DNA of 64,000 bases, taken from the NCBI GenBank assembly GCA_964017235.1, contig OZ024929.1:17605464-17669463 (forward strand), given 5' to 3'. Source of the stretch: Sabellastarte sp. h YS-2021. Taxonomy: Eukaryota > Annelida > Polychaeta > Sabellida > Sabellidae. This document shows positions 23,900 to 33,917 of this stretch, in pieces; the first letter of the stretch is position 1, and each line of letters opens with the position of its first letter. Position numbers and translations under genes: made by a program. The notes under the pieces are model-generated. The model had not been told where the DNA came from. It saw only the letters and a list, made by a program, of their open reading frames with translations, and searched no databases.

Positions 23900-25095
23900 A
23901 AACTTGAGAAGGCTAATTTTTTTTTTGTTAGAGCGGTAATGGTGAAATCTCTCTACACACTACGGCTATCCAGTGGATACAATGATTTACTCAACAGTGA
24001 GAACCTGAAAGTAGATATTGGTAAGCTATGCCATGACATAGAGGTCTGCAATTTCACTCTGTTATAGCTGACCAAAAATTATGTGAATAACATATTTAAA
24101 CAAAATACTGTAAATGTAATAGTTTTCACGTTATAACTGATTTACTCAACAGTGATAACGTCAAAGTAGCTATTACTCAGCTATGCAATGAGCTACATGT
24201 CTGAATTTTTTCTATGTTATAGCTGACCCAAAATTAGGTGAACAACATATTTAAGCAAAATACTGTAAATGCAATAGTTTTCAAGTTACAACTGATTTAC
24301 TCAATAGTGACAACCTGAAAATAGCTATTGCTCAGCTATGCCATGAGCTATAAGTCTGTAATTTCACGACGTTATAGCTGACCCAAAAGTAGGCGAACAA
24401 CATATTTTAACAAAATACTCCAAATGCACTATTTTTCAAGTTACAAGTCATTTACTCAACAGTCAGTACCTGAAAATAGCTATTGCTCAGTTGTGCCATG
24501 AGCTACAGGTCTGTAATTTCACTATGTTATAGCTGACCCAAAAGTAGCTGAATAACATATTTACACAAATTTCTGTAAATGCAATACTTTTCCAATTACA
24601 ACTGATTTACTCAACAGTGTGAACTTCAAAGTAGCTATTACTCAGCTATGCAATGAGCCACAGGTCTGGAACTTCACTATGTTATAGCTGACTCCGAAAT
24701 AGGTCAATAACATATTGAAACAAAATACTCTAAATGTAATACTTTTGAAGTTATAAGTAATTTACTCAACAGTGATAACCTAAAAGTAGCTATTACTCAG
24801 CTATGCCATGAGCTACAGGTCTGAAATTTTACTATGTTATAGCTGACATAAAAGTAGCTGAATAACATATTTATACAAAATTCTGTAAATGCAATAGTTT
24901 TCAAGTTACAATTGATTTTACTCATGATGGAAGTTACTGAAAAGCCCAAAAGTAGCTATTACTCACTTAGCTATTGAGACAGACACCCAAGTTACTCACC
25001 ATGTTGTAGCTATGAAAAAAGTATCTGAATAACATATTTTAACAAAATGCTCTAAATGCAACACTTTTCAAGTTATAAGTGATTTAGTGCATGAT
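23900..25095. repeat. Sat2: 155-bp satellite, about 8 units
   Basis: gttatagctga recurs at 24061, 24216, 24371 and 24526, giving a period of 155 bp. The unit shares text with Sat1 (ggtctgaaa.ttcac…ccaaaagtaggtgaat…gcaatacttttcaagtta), so the two satellites look homologous. About two units also lie at 1240-1512 in element V. Confidence 0.9.
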
Positions 25096-25400
25096 TTCAT
25101 GACTTTTAATGCATTTTAGACATTTTTGTCTACCACAGGCCTAATTTAGACATAAAGCCTACCAAAAAGATAGGGTGGCGAGTCCTCTAGCATACCAAGC
25201 CACCTGCCAAATATGAAAGAAATCTGGAAAGAAATGTGGACTGTAGGTCGCTAACAAGCAATATTCCACATTTTAGACATTTTTGTCTACCACAGGCCTA
25301 ATTTAGACATAAAGCCTACCAAAAAGATAGGGTGGCGAGTCCTCTACCATATCAAGTCACCTGCCAAATATGAAAGAAATCCGGAAAAAAATGTGGACTG
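25095..25400. repeat. Duplicated terminal module of V/W elements
   Basis: Two copies of a roughly 140-bp module (gacatttttgtctaccacaggcctaatttagacataaagcctaccaaaaagatagggtgg…) at about 25115 and 25276. The same module occurs once at 2040-2190 in element V. Confidence 0.85.
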
Positions 25401-25502
25401 TAGGTCGCTAACAAGAAATCTCTGCGGACGCGGACGAGGGCGCGGACGCGGACGACGACGATGATGAATCCATAGTATCCCCGCTTCGCGTCGGGGATAC
25501 AA

Positions 25503-25904
25503 TTACTCTCGCTGGTAACTTCTTTAACACTCATTGAGCTTTTGTACAACAATCCAATACCCCCTCCTGCTTTGCATTGTGACCGAGCACAATGAAGAAA
25601 AGAATATCCTTCAGGTGTAAAAGTTTTCACAATATCTGATTCTATATCACTTGATGAAAGCCATGTTTCTGTGATAGCCAAGCAATCAAAGTCTTTGTCA
25701 ATTACCAATTCATGAATAACTTCAGTTTTATTCCTAATTGATCTTGTGTTTAACAATCCATATTTGAACCTGGAGGTGTTATTTCCAATATTGTGGGAAA
25801 TGGTAGCATTCAATTTTCCTTTTTTCAGTTGATGTTTCAACTTTACACCTGCCCTTTTTCCACGTCTTGTTTGTTTAGCATTTAATCCTAGGCTTTTGAT
25901 GGCT
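25503..25904 (-). pseudogene. LINE endonuclease, N-terminal half
   Basis: N-terminal part of the APE-type endonuclease of the same LINE: LLNTRSIRNKT (catalytic N), CLAITETWL (catalytic E) and GGGIGLLYKSS, followed by SVKEVTSESN at the junction with element W. Frame and text continue at 22490. The frame remains open toward 25904 with basic residues (RRGKRAG), so the LINE is truncated near the start of ORF2. Confidence 0.9.
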
Positions 25905-26795
25905 GATAAAGGAGATATAAGACAAAAACTCCAAAGCAGCTATTTATGACCCCAGTTTGGTCCATAAGGGGAGTCTGGGGGTAAAACTCACCGGCTATTT
26001 AGACGTTCCACATATGCTTTCCCAATACCTCTTAATACATTCTGAAGCCATAAAAGCAACAACAAAGGAGATATAAGGCAAAAACTCAAAATCAGCTATT
26101 TTATGACCCCAGTTTGGCCCATAAGGGGGGGTCGGGGGGTAAAACTGACCAGCTATTTAGACTCTCCACATATGCTTTCCCAATACCTCTTAATACATTC
26201 TGAAGCTATAAAAGCAACAATAAAGGAGATATAAGTCAAAAACTCAAAATCAGCTATTTTATGACCCCAGTTTGACCCATAAGGGGGGGCCGTGGGTTTA
26301 AACTGACCGGTTATTTAGACTCTCCACATATGGTTTCTCCCAGTACATTTTATGGCTCTAAATGCAATACTTAAGAAGATAATAGAGGGGTTGACCTAAA
26401 TTTAAGGCTTTCAGATTGGAAGGTGTGAGAAAATCACTCATAAATGAGACATTTTTCACGGGATTGCTCCCAAAATCTAATCAGCTTGCGTTTTCGATAG
26501 TATGAACAGGTGTGTCAAATTATAAGGCTGTGTAACAAGTAGTTTTTCCTGAACTGCGATGACAGGGGGTGTACTTCAAAAAAAATTGTTTTTGATCATG
26601 TGACCTTCATAAAGGTCAAAGGTCAAATTTAAGCATGCAGAAAAATTTTCCCATGCCTAAGGTATATAACTGCCAAATATGGTTTGAAACTTTCTAATAA
26701 TAAGGGAGATATTCAAGGAAGACCATAATGCGGCGGTGGCGGCAAGGAAACTGAGGTGAAAACAAATAAGCACCCTTTCAGGGACGCTTAATTAG

Positions 26796-26958
26796 TTTTT
26801 AAATAGTTAAAATTTTCAAAATGAGAATTACATGTAATGCAACAACTGTAGAGTTTTCAGACCCATTTTTATATCTTTCTAAGTTAAAATCTGCAAAATG
26901 ATAAAAAGTTGTCTCTTCATTATTGGTACTAAATACTAGGATCATAGTAGTAACTAAA
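26796..26958. other. Short spacer between elements Z and T
   Basis: AT-rich sequence with no recognised feature. Confidence 0.4.
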
Positions 26959-27082
26959 CTAGATTGTGCCAACTCGACGCCAACATATCCCCAGACAGGC
27001 CATCTCTCACACCACAAGCATTCACTGCTAATGTTTTTGGTCAAACCATTTTTTTTTCATTTTTTTTGTATGTGTGTGTGTA

Positions 27083-27108
27083 GGGGGGGGGGGGGGGGGG
27101 GGGGGGGG
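27083..27108. repeat. G26 homopolymer
   Basis: An uninterrupted run of 26 G after a (TG)n tract, inside element T. It could form a G-quadruplex and is also a likely site of assembly length error. Confidence 0.9.
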
Positions 27109-27807
27109 CATTTAAAAAAAAAGTCCTCTGAGTGGATTATTCATGGGTCTCACATACATGTTAATTGTTTAAATGTCTACTTAAAGCCTTGGTTTTTGGC
27201 ACATGAAAAAAGAAGATATTAATATATTCCCTGAGGAGATTTCAGCTGTACCAGGCACATATTATGACAGTTATAGGGCTTAAAAGTGGTAAAAAGTCAA
27301 TAAATTGGGGGTCTGTGGCCATTTAAGAGACTTTAAGGTGACCTTAAAATTAAAGTTACAGACTTAAAATTTTTGACAAAGATTTCATGTAGAAGTTATA
27401 TCTACTACAGTTAGAGACTTGTCAGACTTACCATTTCCAGGTTACAGGACCAAATATGTTGAAAATATCGTAAAAGGATCCTCAGGTGGGTGTTTATGGT
27501 CCTCATACACAGGTTACATGTCTATTTAAAGCCTTGATTTTTCTCACACGTAAACAGAACATAATCATATATTCCCGGATGAGATTTCAGCTGTATCGAT
27601 CACATCGTTTGAAAGCTATAGGCCTTCAAAGTGGCAAAACGTCCATAAATTGGGTCTCTGTGGGCAATTTAGAGACTTTAAGGTGACCTTAAAATTAAAG
27701 TTACAGACTTAAAATTTTTCACAGACTTAGAGTACAGGTGTAGAAGTTATATCTACTACAGTTACAGACTTGTCAGACCTACCACTTTTAAGTTATAGGG
27801 GAAAATA

Positions 27808-28920
27808 GGTTCTGTTCTGAGTCCGTTACTGTTTTCACTCTATACAACACCACTCAGTAAAATTATTCGCCTCCACCCGAATATTAAATTCCATTTTTAT
27901 GCGGATGACACTCAGTTATACATCCATCTCTCCCACAAGAATGCTTCTTCGGCTCTCGCCAAGCTAAATGCCTGCCTTCGTGATGTTCAAGAGTGGATGT
28001 CTCTCAGTAAATTGAAGCTCAACCCTGAAAAAACTGAGTTTATTGTCTTTGGTTCCAAGGCTCAACATCAGAAGATTTCCTCTCACTTTCCTGTTAGCAT
28101 TCTTGGTAGCCTTCTTCATCCGGTTGATTCTGTCAGAAATCTAGGTGTGTGGTTTGATGCAGATTTTTCATTCTCTGAGCATATCAAGAGGATTTGCAAA
28201 GCGTGTGCTTCCTTCAGATGCGTGACCTCCATAGAATTAGAAAGTATCTCACTTCTGAAGTGGCAGTCCTTGCTGCAAATGCCTTGGTTAGTAGTCGTCT
28301 GGACTATTGTAACTCTCTGTTCAGAGGTTTGTTCGGTTTCAATCAGCACAAATTGCAAAGTATTCAGAATACCCTTTCTCGTATTGTTACAAATCATAGA
28401 AAGTATGCTCATGTTACACCCATTCTACAGAAACTCCACTGGTTGCCTGTTAAGTATCGTTGTATTTTCAAAACCGCAACACTTGTGTATAAATTTTTGC
28501 ATAGTGGTTCTCCTTCTTACTTCGAACCGTTCTTGTCTTTTAGTAGTTGTCCCTATAGTACTAGGCAGTCACCCAGATCGTCAATACCTTATAGTTCCTC
28601 CTTTCCATTCATCAGTCTTTAAGTCAGCCAAACATTTTGGCCATAGTTTTGCCTTTGATGCTCCTAAGATCTGGAATGACCCTCAAGATGTTCGCAGTGC
28701 AACATCAGTTGCCTCCTTCAGAAAGAAGCTTAAAACTTACCTGTTTGCAAAAGCCTACCCACCATAGCCTCTCCCGTCACATCTGTGTCTCCTTGGTACA
28801 ACCTGGCTATGTCTCTTGATTAACAATAACTGCCTTGCTTTATGTTTAGATCCGCCTTAAGAGTCCATCAGTGATGGAGATTAAGCGCTATAAAAGTCCA
28901 CATTAGATTAGATTAGATTA
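27808..28920 (+). mobile_element. CR1/L2-type LINE fragment with (ATTAG)n tail
   Basis: A 5'-truncated LINE flanked by the 7-bp target duplication gaaaata (27801-27807 and 28921-28927). It starts within the RT PQGSVL block ([13 protein letters not shown]), has catalytic YADD at about 27899-27910, [12 protein letters not shown], then HWLPVKYRC and the end [16 protein letters not shown] with a stop at about 28767. Two frameshifts (near 28195 and 28610) break the frame. The 3' UTR ends gcgctataaaagtccac followed by attag repeats, the microsatellite tail typical of this group. Confidence 0.9.
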
Positions 28921-29432
28921 GAAAATATGGGAAAATGTCGAAAAAAATGTCTTTATGGGCCTCAAAAACAATTTTAACCTTAACATAAAGTCTTGATTTT
29001 TCATATATGTAAGCAGAATGTAGTATTGTGTTCCCAGGTAAAATCTGAGCCAGATACACCACATAGTCTGTGACCTAGAGGGCATTAAGTGGCAAAAAGT
29101 CAAATTTCTGACCTTAAGGTGGCCATAAGTTCTTTACTATTGGGAGTTTAAGGTCACCTTAAAATAGGGTTCCTCTCCTGACCCCAATACATTTGTGTGC
29201 CAAGTTTGAATGAAATCTGTGAAAGCGTTTTTGAGTTATCGCACACACAAGGCAAAACGTACGGCGGCGGCTGCGGGACGGATGTGAAACCAACATATCC
29301 CCGACTTTCATCTGGGGATATAATAAACAGGTTTAGCTTTGACCACCCGGAAACCCCTTTTAGGGTTATGTTACACCCTGTAGATTACAATACAGTGTGC
29401 ATGGTGTTTTCCTTGTGTTTACATTCCCTCAG

Positions 29433-29589
29433 GAGGTCCCCAGTTGACTGGTGGTTAGCAGGTTCAGAATCTAATCACAGGCTGTCATCTCTGTGTGGGT
29501 TCGAATCCCACAAGTGGCAAAACTGAGAATGTGTCCAAATATGACCCTGGCTGTTGAACTGGATGTAAAACCCCAACTTTGACTTTACT
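29433..29589 (+). mobile_element. tRNA-derived SINE with 9-bp target duplication
   Basis: A 157-bp SINE bounded by ttccctcag on both sides (29424-29432 and 29590-29598). The head has a good B box (gggttcgaatcccac, about 29497) and a diverged A box (gactggtggttagcagg). The body ends with ggatgtaaaaccccaactttg, matching the body motif of the SINE at 46359-46547. Confidence 0.85.
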
Positions 29590-29599
29590 TTCCCTCAGT

Positions 29600-32466
29600 C
29601 ACTACAACTTGTATTTCCTGCAGTTATAAACAGTGTGAAAAAGAAAGGCAGAATGCTGTACCCTGTGACACCTAGCTACATGCATCAACATACAGACTGG
29701 ATACATAAAGCAGTGTTCATTTTACTACGCATTTCCGCGTCTTTTGTCGCTATACTGGGGCGAAAAGACGCGTACACGTTATGGTCCAGCTGTCCCGTGA
29801 AATTTTTCTCCCGTGAAATTTTTCTTCTTCCTGTGTTTTTACCCATTTCTACGCCCTCGCGCATGCGCAAAAATAGTTATATTATGAACCGAAAATACTT
29901 TATTTTAGGTTATATTCAAAATATTGTTGATAGTTATCGATATTTTTACATTATATTCCTTAAACTATCATTTAATAACAATAAAATGCAATAATAATTG
30001 AGATCCGTGGTTTAGAAGGGACTGAGAAAAAAAATTTTACTTCCGGGAAAAATTTCACGTTACACCGAGTCGCGGTGACGCATATATCTTGTATTATCGC
30101 CCACGTTTTCGCTGTAAATATTGGGAAAGTTAGACGAATTTTGTTTCAAAATCAAAGAAAAGGACACATATATTGTCTTTTTAACCCAATTCCTTCATGT
30201 TTCCTTGCTTCTAAATGCCTTAATTTGATTGGTCGAGCGGAAACGGCACTGTCCAATCATACTTCGTTTAACAAAAATTCAGTATTTATCAATGGAAAAC
30301 ATGTTTATAGTAAGTGATGTAAACTCACCAGTGGCTGTAAATTTCCACTTTTTTTCATAGTGTTGTTAAATATATATAGAAATAAATATCTATTGCACAA
30401 CAAGATTTTATTATCCAGTTTTTAATATTTTCACTTTTTAAAGTATAGTTTTGCATAATGCACTCTTACAAGTGACTTCAAAGACAATTGTTAACAAGTA
30501 ACATCAAACATTTTAAACTACTGTGGGACAAACTTTTAAAAAATTGCATCTATGTTAATAATAAATTTTCGACTGGAAAAAAGTTAAATAATAATTTAAC
30601 TTAAACTTTATATGGTATGTTATTGCTTTAAAACCAGTTTTTTTTTTCAAAAAGTGGCAAATTTATATCCATTTACATAAATAAATGTCCGGAGTTTTTT
30701 TGTATGAAATAAAAACAACTCCCTGAGTGAACCTATGTCAAGGTGAGTTAATTTTTTTCTAGTTTTAGATAGTGCAGGGTTGGACCATATTTATTGAAAC
30801 AAAAAAATGGAAAAAAATCAGTAAAAAATACTTTAATTATTGCAAATCATGTACATCATAGGAAATCTTGTACATCATGCTGATTAAAAATATGTCTTGA
30901 ATTGAAATAAAGTTTTTTTTTCAAAGTCAGTAGAGTTGAATTTGATTTAGTATTGCAAATTCATTTTGAAGATAGACTAATAGTACTTTTTTTCTCCTAT
31001 TTAAGTCAATTTGCTCAACTGTAAGGTTAATTTTGGTCATTTGACTCATCGCATTTAGTAAATGTCTCACCAAAATTTAGTAAAGGAGTCATTTGACTCA
31101 AGTAGCTCCAACTCTAGAATGAACACTGATCAAGCACCTGTAAACAGAGCCAATAATGCATGGAGTATAACTGGCCAAACAGAATTCTGATAAATAAGGG
31201 ATAAATATACTACCTCTTCTCATCTTCAATTGATCCAGCTTGTCTTGTCACAAATATCAGCAGAGCATCTCTCAAGTTAATGGTCTATACCACTAAACCT
31301 GAAACAACATATGTCTATTATTTGAATGTTACAGTCATCCTTCTGACCTGGAAACAGACCAATTCAGTTAAATTTTAAATCAAACATTAAAACGGGCCTC
31401 TCAGTTATCAGCACATAAAATAGTAAAACAATTTAATACACAAGTACAAATTAGAAACAGAGGATCAATCTGAACAAATGATAACCCCACATTTGGAGCA
31501 ATTTTCCATTGGCAGCACACTAACAAATATATTTGATGTATTCAGTAAACACCATATAGTTTGTTTACCTTCCAAACGCATGCGCATTGATGATTTTGAG
31601 ATGACAAGGGCATTGGAGTGATATTTTTTAATCCAAAACAGGCAATATCATGTCATGTGGCCAGCAAATACTACAGTCCGATTGGCTGAAACTCACTTGC
31701 GGTATAATAATATGTAAATGAACATGGGCATGGTTTACTTATTTTATGACATCAAAAAAAATCAAAATATTTAATGGCATGTTTTTCTAAATTGGCTGCT
31801 GAACTAATGCAATGCTGTCAGTGACAATAGATTACATAAAGGTAAATTATTAAAATGTTTTTGTTTTTTTAAATTAAATCTAATTGCCTTTTACAGAATA
31901 TCTATGAACTGTATTTTATGAGGATAAAATTTGCATATTTCATAAAAATTCATGATCGTTGGCAATGACAACCATATTTTATTTTACTTTGAAAATTCAT
32001 ACAGTACTTTAACAAAATCGTAAGTATAGTGTACCATGCTTCAAAAAAACTTTAATTTATCAAACACAAAACAACATTTCAATTATTGTCTTGTAATATA
32101 TTTTAAATAAAGGTTGTTATTTGCTATTAATTTCATTTTTACCAATAAGAAAATAACGTGCACAGAACTATAACGTATTAATGCGCAGCCGTTGAAAAAT
32201 GGACGACCGTCAATAATAGATGCAACAACGATAATTGTTGTTTGGTATCATTGTACCTTAAACTCTTTTAAGTTCTTTTTACAATTTTAGTATACCCCAT
32301 TAATCACAATAGCAACAGTGAATTTGAATGGTCAAACCCACAGGACATTTCCTTCAAAATGTAAACAAAACCACATTGAGATTTGAGCATTACATATCAA
32401 TAAACAAACTAAAACTTCATAGTTTCTTCATTAAAATTGTTAAAAAATAGAATTTTTCTGATTAAT
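29600..32466. other. Gene-free AT-rich stretch with CpG-containing segment
   Basis: No gene recognised. 29736-29772 holds a perfect 10-bp stem (cgcgtctttt / aaaagacgcg). Weakly inverted copies of cgtgaaatttttc (29795-29826) and gaaaaatttcacg (about 30047) may mark a degenerate inverted-repeat element of about 350 bp. The remainder is low-complexity AT-rich DNA. Confidence 0.45.
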
Positions 32467-32468
32467 TA

Positions 32469-32682
32469 GTGGTGGTGGACCAATTCACTCCCGGGTACCA
32501 ATTCAGGCCCGACCCCAATTTTCTTGAAGATTTATAATTTTTCATAGAGAAGATGTTTACCACATCATAGATAATCATCAAATTGATGATATACATTTGT
32601 AATATACTGTTTAACTGTGATTGTTGATAAATTCAGGGGTGGGTGTGAATTGGAACACGGGCGTGAATTGGTCCACCACCAC
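32469..32682. mobile_element. MITE A, TA-flanked
   Basis: A 214-bp element with inverted ends gtggtggtggaccaattcac, flanked by TA (32467-32468 and 32683-32684). The arms stay similar for about 45 bp. The TA duplication suggests mobilisation by a Tc1/mariner-like or similar TA-targeting transposase. Confidence 0.8.
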
Positions 32683-32684
32683 TA

Positions 32685-32901
32685 CTGGTCGGCTGGTGAA
32701 TTTCGTCACCCCAGTGAAGTTCGTCACCTGCCGTAAAAACCCTCAAAGACAGGCAATAATCACATTTAAATAAATGGAATAGCTTCTTTCAATGGCAAGG
32801 TATACATATATGCCATAACCGGACAGTAAAAACTCTTTAATATTGTCATAAAATGCAGGTGACGAACTTCACTGGGGTGATGAACTTCACTGACTGAGCA
32901 G
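32685..32901. mobile_element. MITE B, TA-flanked, abutting MITE A
   Basis: A 217-bp element whose arms share tgaagttcgtcacc-type text (left ggtgaatttcgtcaccccag, right complement). Outer ends are ctggtcggctgg and cagtcagtg-type complement, with TA at 32683-32684 (shared with MITE A) and 32902-32903. The arms are about 45 bp long and about 85-90% matched by eye. Confidence 0.75.
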
Positions 32902-32903
32902 TA

Positions 32904-33317
32904 GTGCTGGGAATCGCCTCCAGTTTTCATGGTCGATTAGTAGTCCATTTTTCCGAGCGATGATCGACCCATAATCGATTATTTTACTCCATTATTGTTT
33001 ATTATTTTAAAAACACTTTCCGGGATAAAGTAAAGCTCAATCTGGTAAGAATAACGGTGTTTCGACATTTAGAATCTACCGAAAGCACCCACTTCCTGTA
33101 AATATGGCGGTACACATAAACAATGAAATTTGAGACAAAACTGTCAGTTTATTAAGTAAAAATACCTAAAATATTTTTAAAATACGTGGATATTGATATA
33201 AATCAGGAAAGGTAAGATATAAGCTTAATAATCGATCATTAGAAAACGTCAGTGACCGACCGCGATTCTACACTGTCACCGACGATTAATCAACAATACG
33301 TCTAATCGTTACACCAC
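32904..33317. mobile_element. Probable MITE C, TA-flanked
   Basis: Lies exactly between the TA junctions of MITEs B and D. Its outer ends (gtgctgggaatcg; complement of cgttacaccac reads gtggtgtaacg) are only weakly inverted. It contains several atcgatta/taatcgat motifs at both ends (about 32934, 32972, 33227, 33280). The bounding TA pairs make it likely, but the arms are diverged. Confidence 0.5.
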
Positions 33318-33319
33318 TA

Positions 33320-33915
33320 CTGCCCAGATAGCATTCCACCATCGGACCAACGTCGGCACATCCATTGGTCCGACGTTGGCTGCCGACGTTGGGCCAACGG
33401 CTTTTTGACCGTCGGGCCAACGTTGGCCCAACGTCGGCAAGCCACCGGTGAAAATTATATTCTATGTATAGCATCAGCCAAGCAGATGATGTTCATTGAT
33501 AACTTTTGTAGTGCGAATTTTTAATGAGAATATTATTTTTATGTGTAACATTGTTAAATGGTTAGTTAAAATTTGTGGGCTCACTGAAATATGATTTTTA
33601 GACATACCACAATAAATTTTTTTTTTAAGTCACCCCAAATCCCCTATTATTGCTCGCCGCCATTTTGAATAAAAATCCGCCGTTGGCCCAACGTTGGCAA
33701 AATGTAGACATCTAACCTGAGTGTTGGTCGGCCCAATGTTGGCAAAATATAGACATCTAACCTGAGTGTTGGTCGGCCCAACGTTGGCAAAATATAGAGA
33801 CATCTAACCAGTGTTGGTTGGCAAGCCAACGTCGGCCCAACGTCGGCAAAATCTGCTGACCATGCAACCAATAGCCAACGTCGGTCCAACGGCAGAATGC
33901 TATCTGGGTGAGCAG
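33320..33915. mobile_element. MITE D with internal GGCCCAACGTTGGC repeats
   Basis: A 596-bp element with inverted ends cccagatagcattc (left arm from 33323; right complement ending at 33908), preceded by ctg and ctgctca, and flanked by TA (33318-33319 and 33916-33917). Inside are about a dozen copies of the dyad ggcccaacgttggc/gccaacgtcggcccaacgtcgg, including two to three tandem units (gtagacatctaacctgagtgttggtc, 33703-33810). The small frames over it are translations of these repeats. Confidence 0.85.
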
Positions 33916-33917
33916 TA

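Larger units (their letters stand above)
22491..25502 (-). mobile_element. Helitron-like element W, inserted in frame in the LINE
   Basis: A 3012-bp element of the same family as V. On the minus strand it starts TTGTATCCCC with the hairpin GTATCCCCG…CGGGGATAC (25475-25500). It ends with the same 18-base hairpin (22504-22521), then 9 nt, then CTAG (22491-22494). It sits exactly between A and T: deleting it joins …gagagtaa to ttttaaaac… and restores the LINE reading frame (SESN|FKTFEH), since 3012 is a multiple of 3. Contents in plus order: a duplicated 110-bp module, Sat1, Sat2, and a duplicated 140-bp terminal module. No Rep/helicase gene. Confidence 0.9.
19843..25904 (-). mobile_element. CR1/L2-type LINE inserted in element Z
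   Basis: A LINE flanked by the direct repeat gataaa (19837-19842 and 25905-25910), inserted into the Z tandem unit. Removing it restores the unit text agcaacgataaaggagatataag, which is intact at about 19512. The LINE is itself split by element W (22491-25502), so its own length is about 3.05 kb: endonuclease, RT and 3' UTR with the tail gcgctatataaaaatc. ORF1 and the extreme 5' part are missing. Confidence 0.9.
19367..26795 (-). mobile_element. Helitron-like element Z, interrupted by a LINE
   Basis: On the minus strand it starts TAATTAAGCGTCCCTGAAAG (hairpin of GCGTCCCT/AGGGTGC type, about 26770-26795; the exact end is uncertain by a few bases). It ends with the hairpin GCTTTTG-ctaa-CAAAAGC (19377-19394), then 6 nt, then CTAG (19367-19370). 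The core is an array of about 157-bp units (aaggagatataaggcaaaaactc…cccataagggg…ctatttagactctccacatatg): three units left of the LINE (19500-19842) and three right of it (25905-26360). A partial third copy of this family starts at 57173. No Rep/helicase gene. Confidence 0.65.
26959..29323 (-). mobile_element. Helitron-like element T, interrupted by a LINE
   Basis: On the minus strand it starts TTATATCCCC with the hairpin ATATCCCC…GGGGATAT (29294-29321), parallel to the V/W 5' hairpin, and ends at CTAG (26959-26962). The flanks are A (left) and T (right). The core is units of about 355 bp (acttaaagccttg…gactttaaggtgaccttaaaattaaag…agacttgtcagac) starting near 27150 and 27505, and again after the LINE. 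I do not see the 3' hairpin expected just inside CTAG, so the family assignment is less certain than for V and W. Confidence 0.55.

Noticed and set aside
29433-29589. tRNA gene
   Set aside because: The A box is degenerate, there is no cloverleaf with proper acceptor stem, and it is bounded by a 9-bp target duplication: a SINE.
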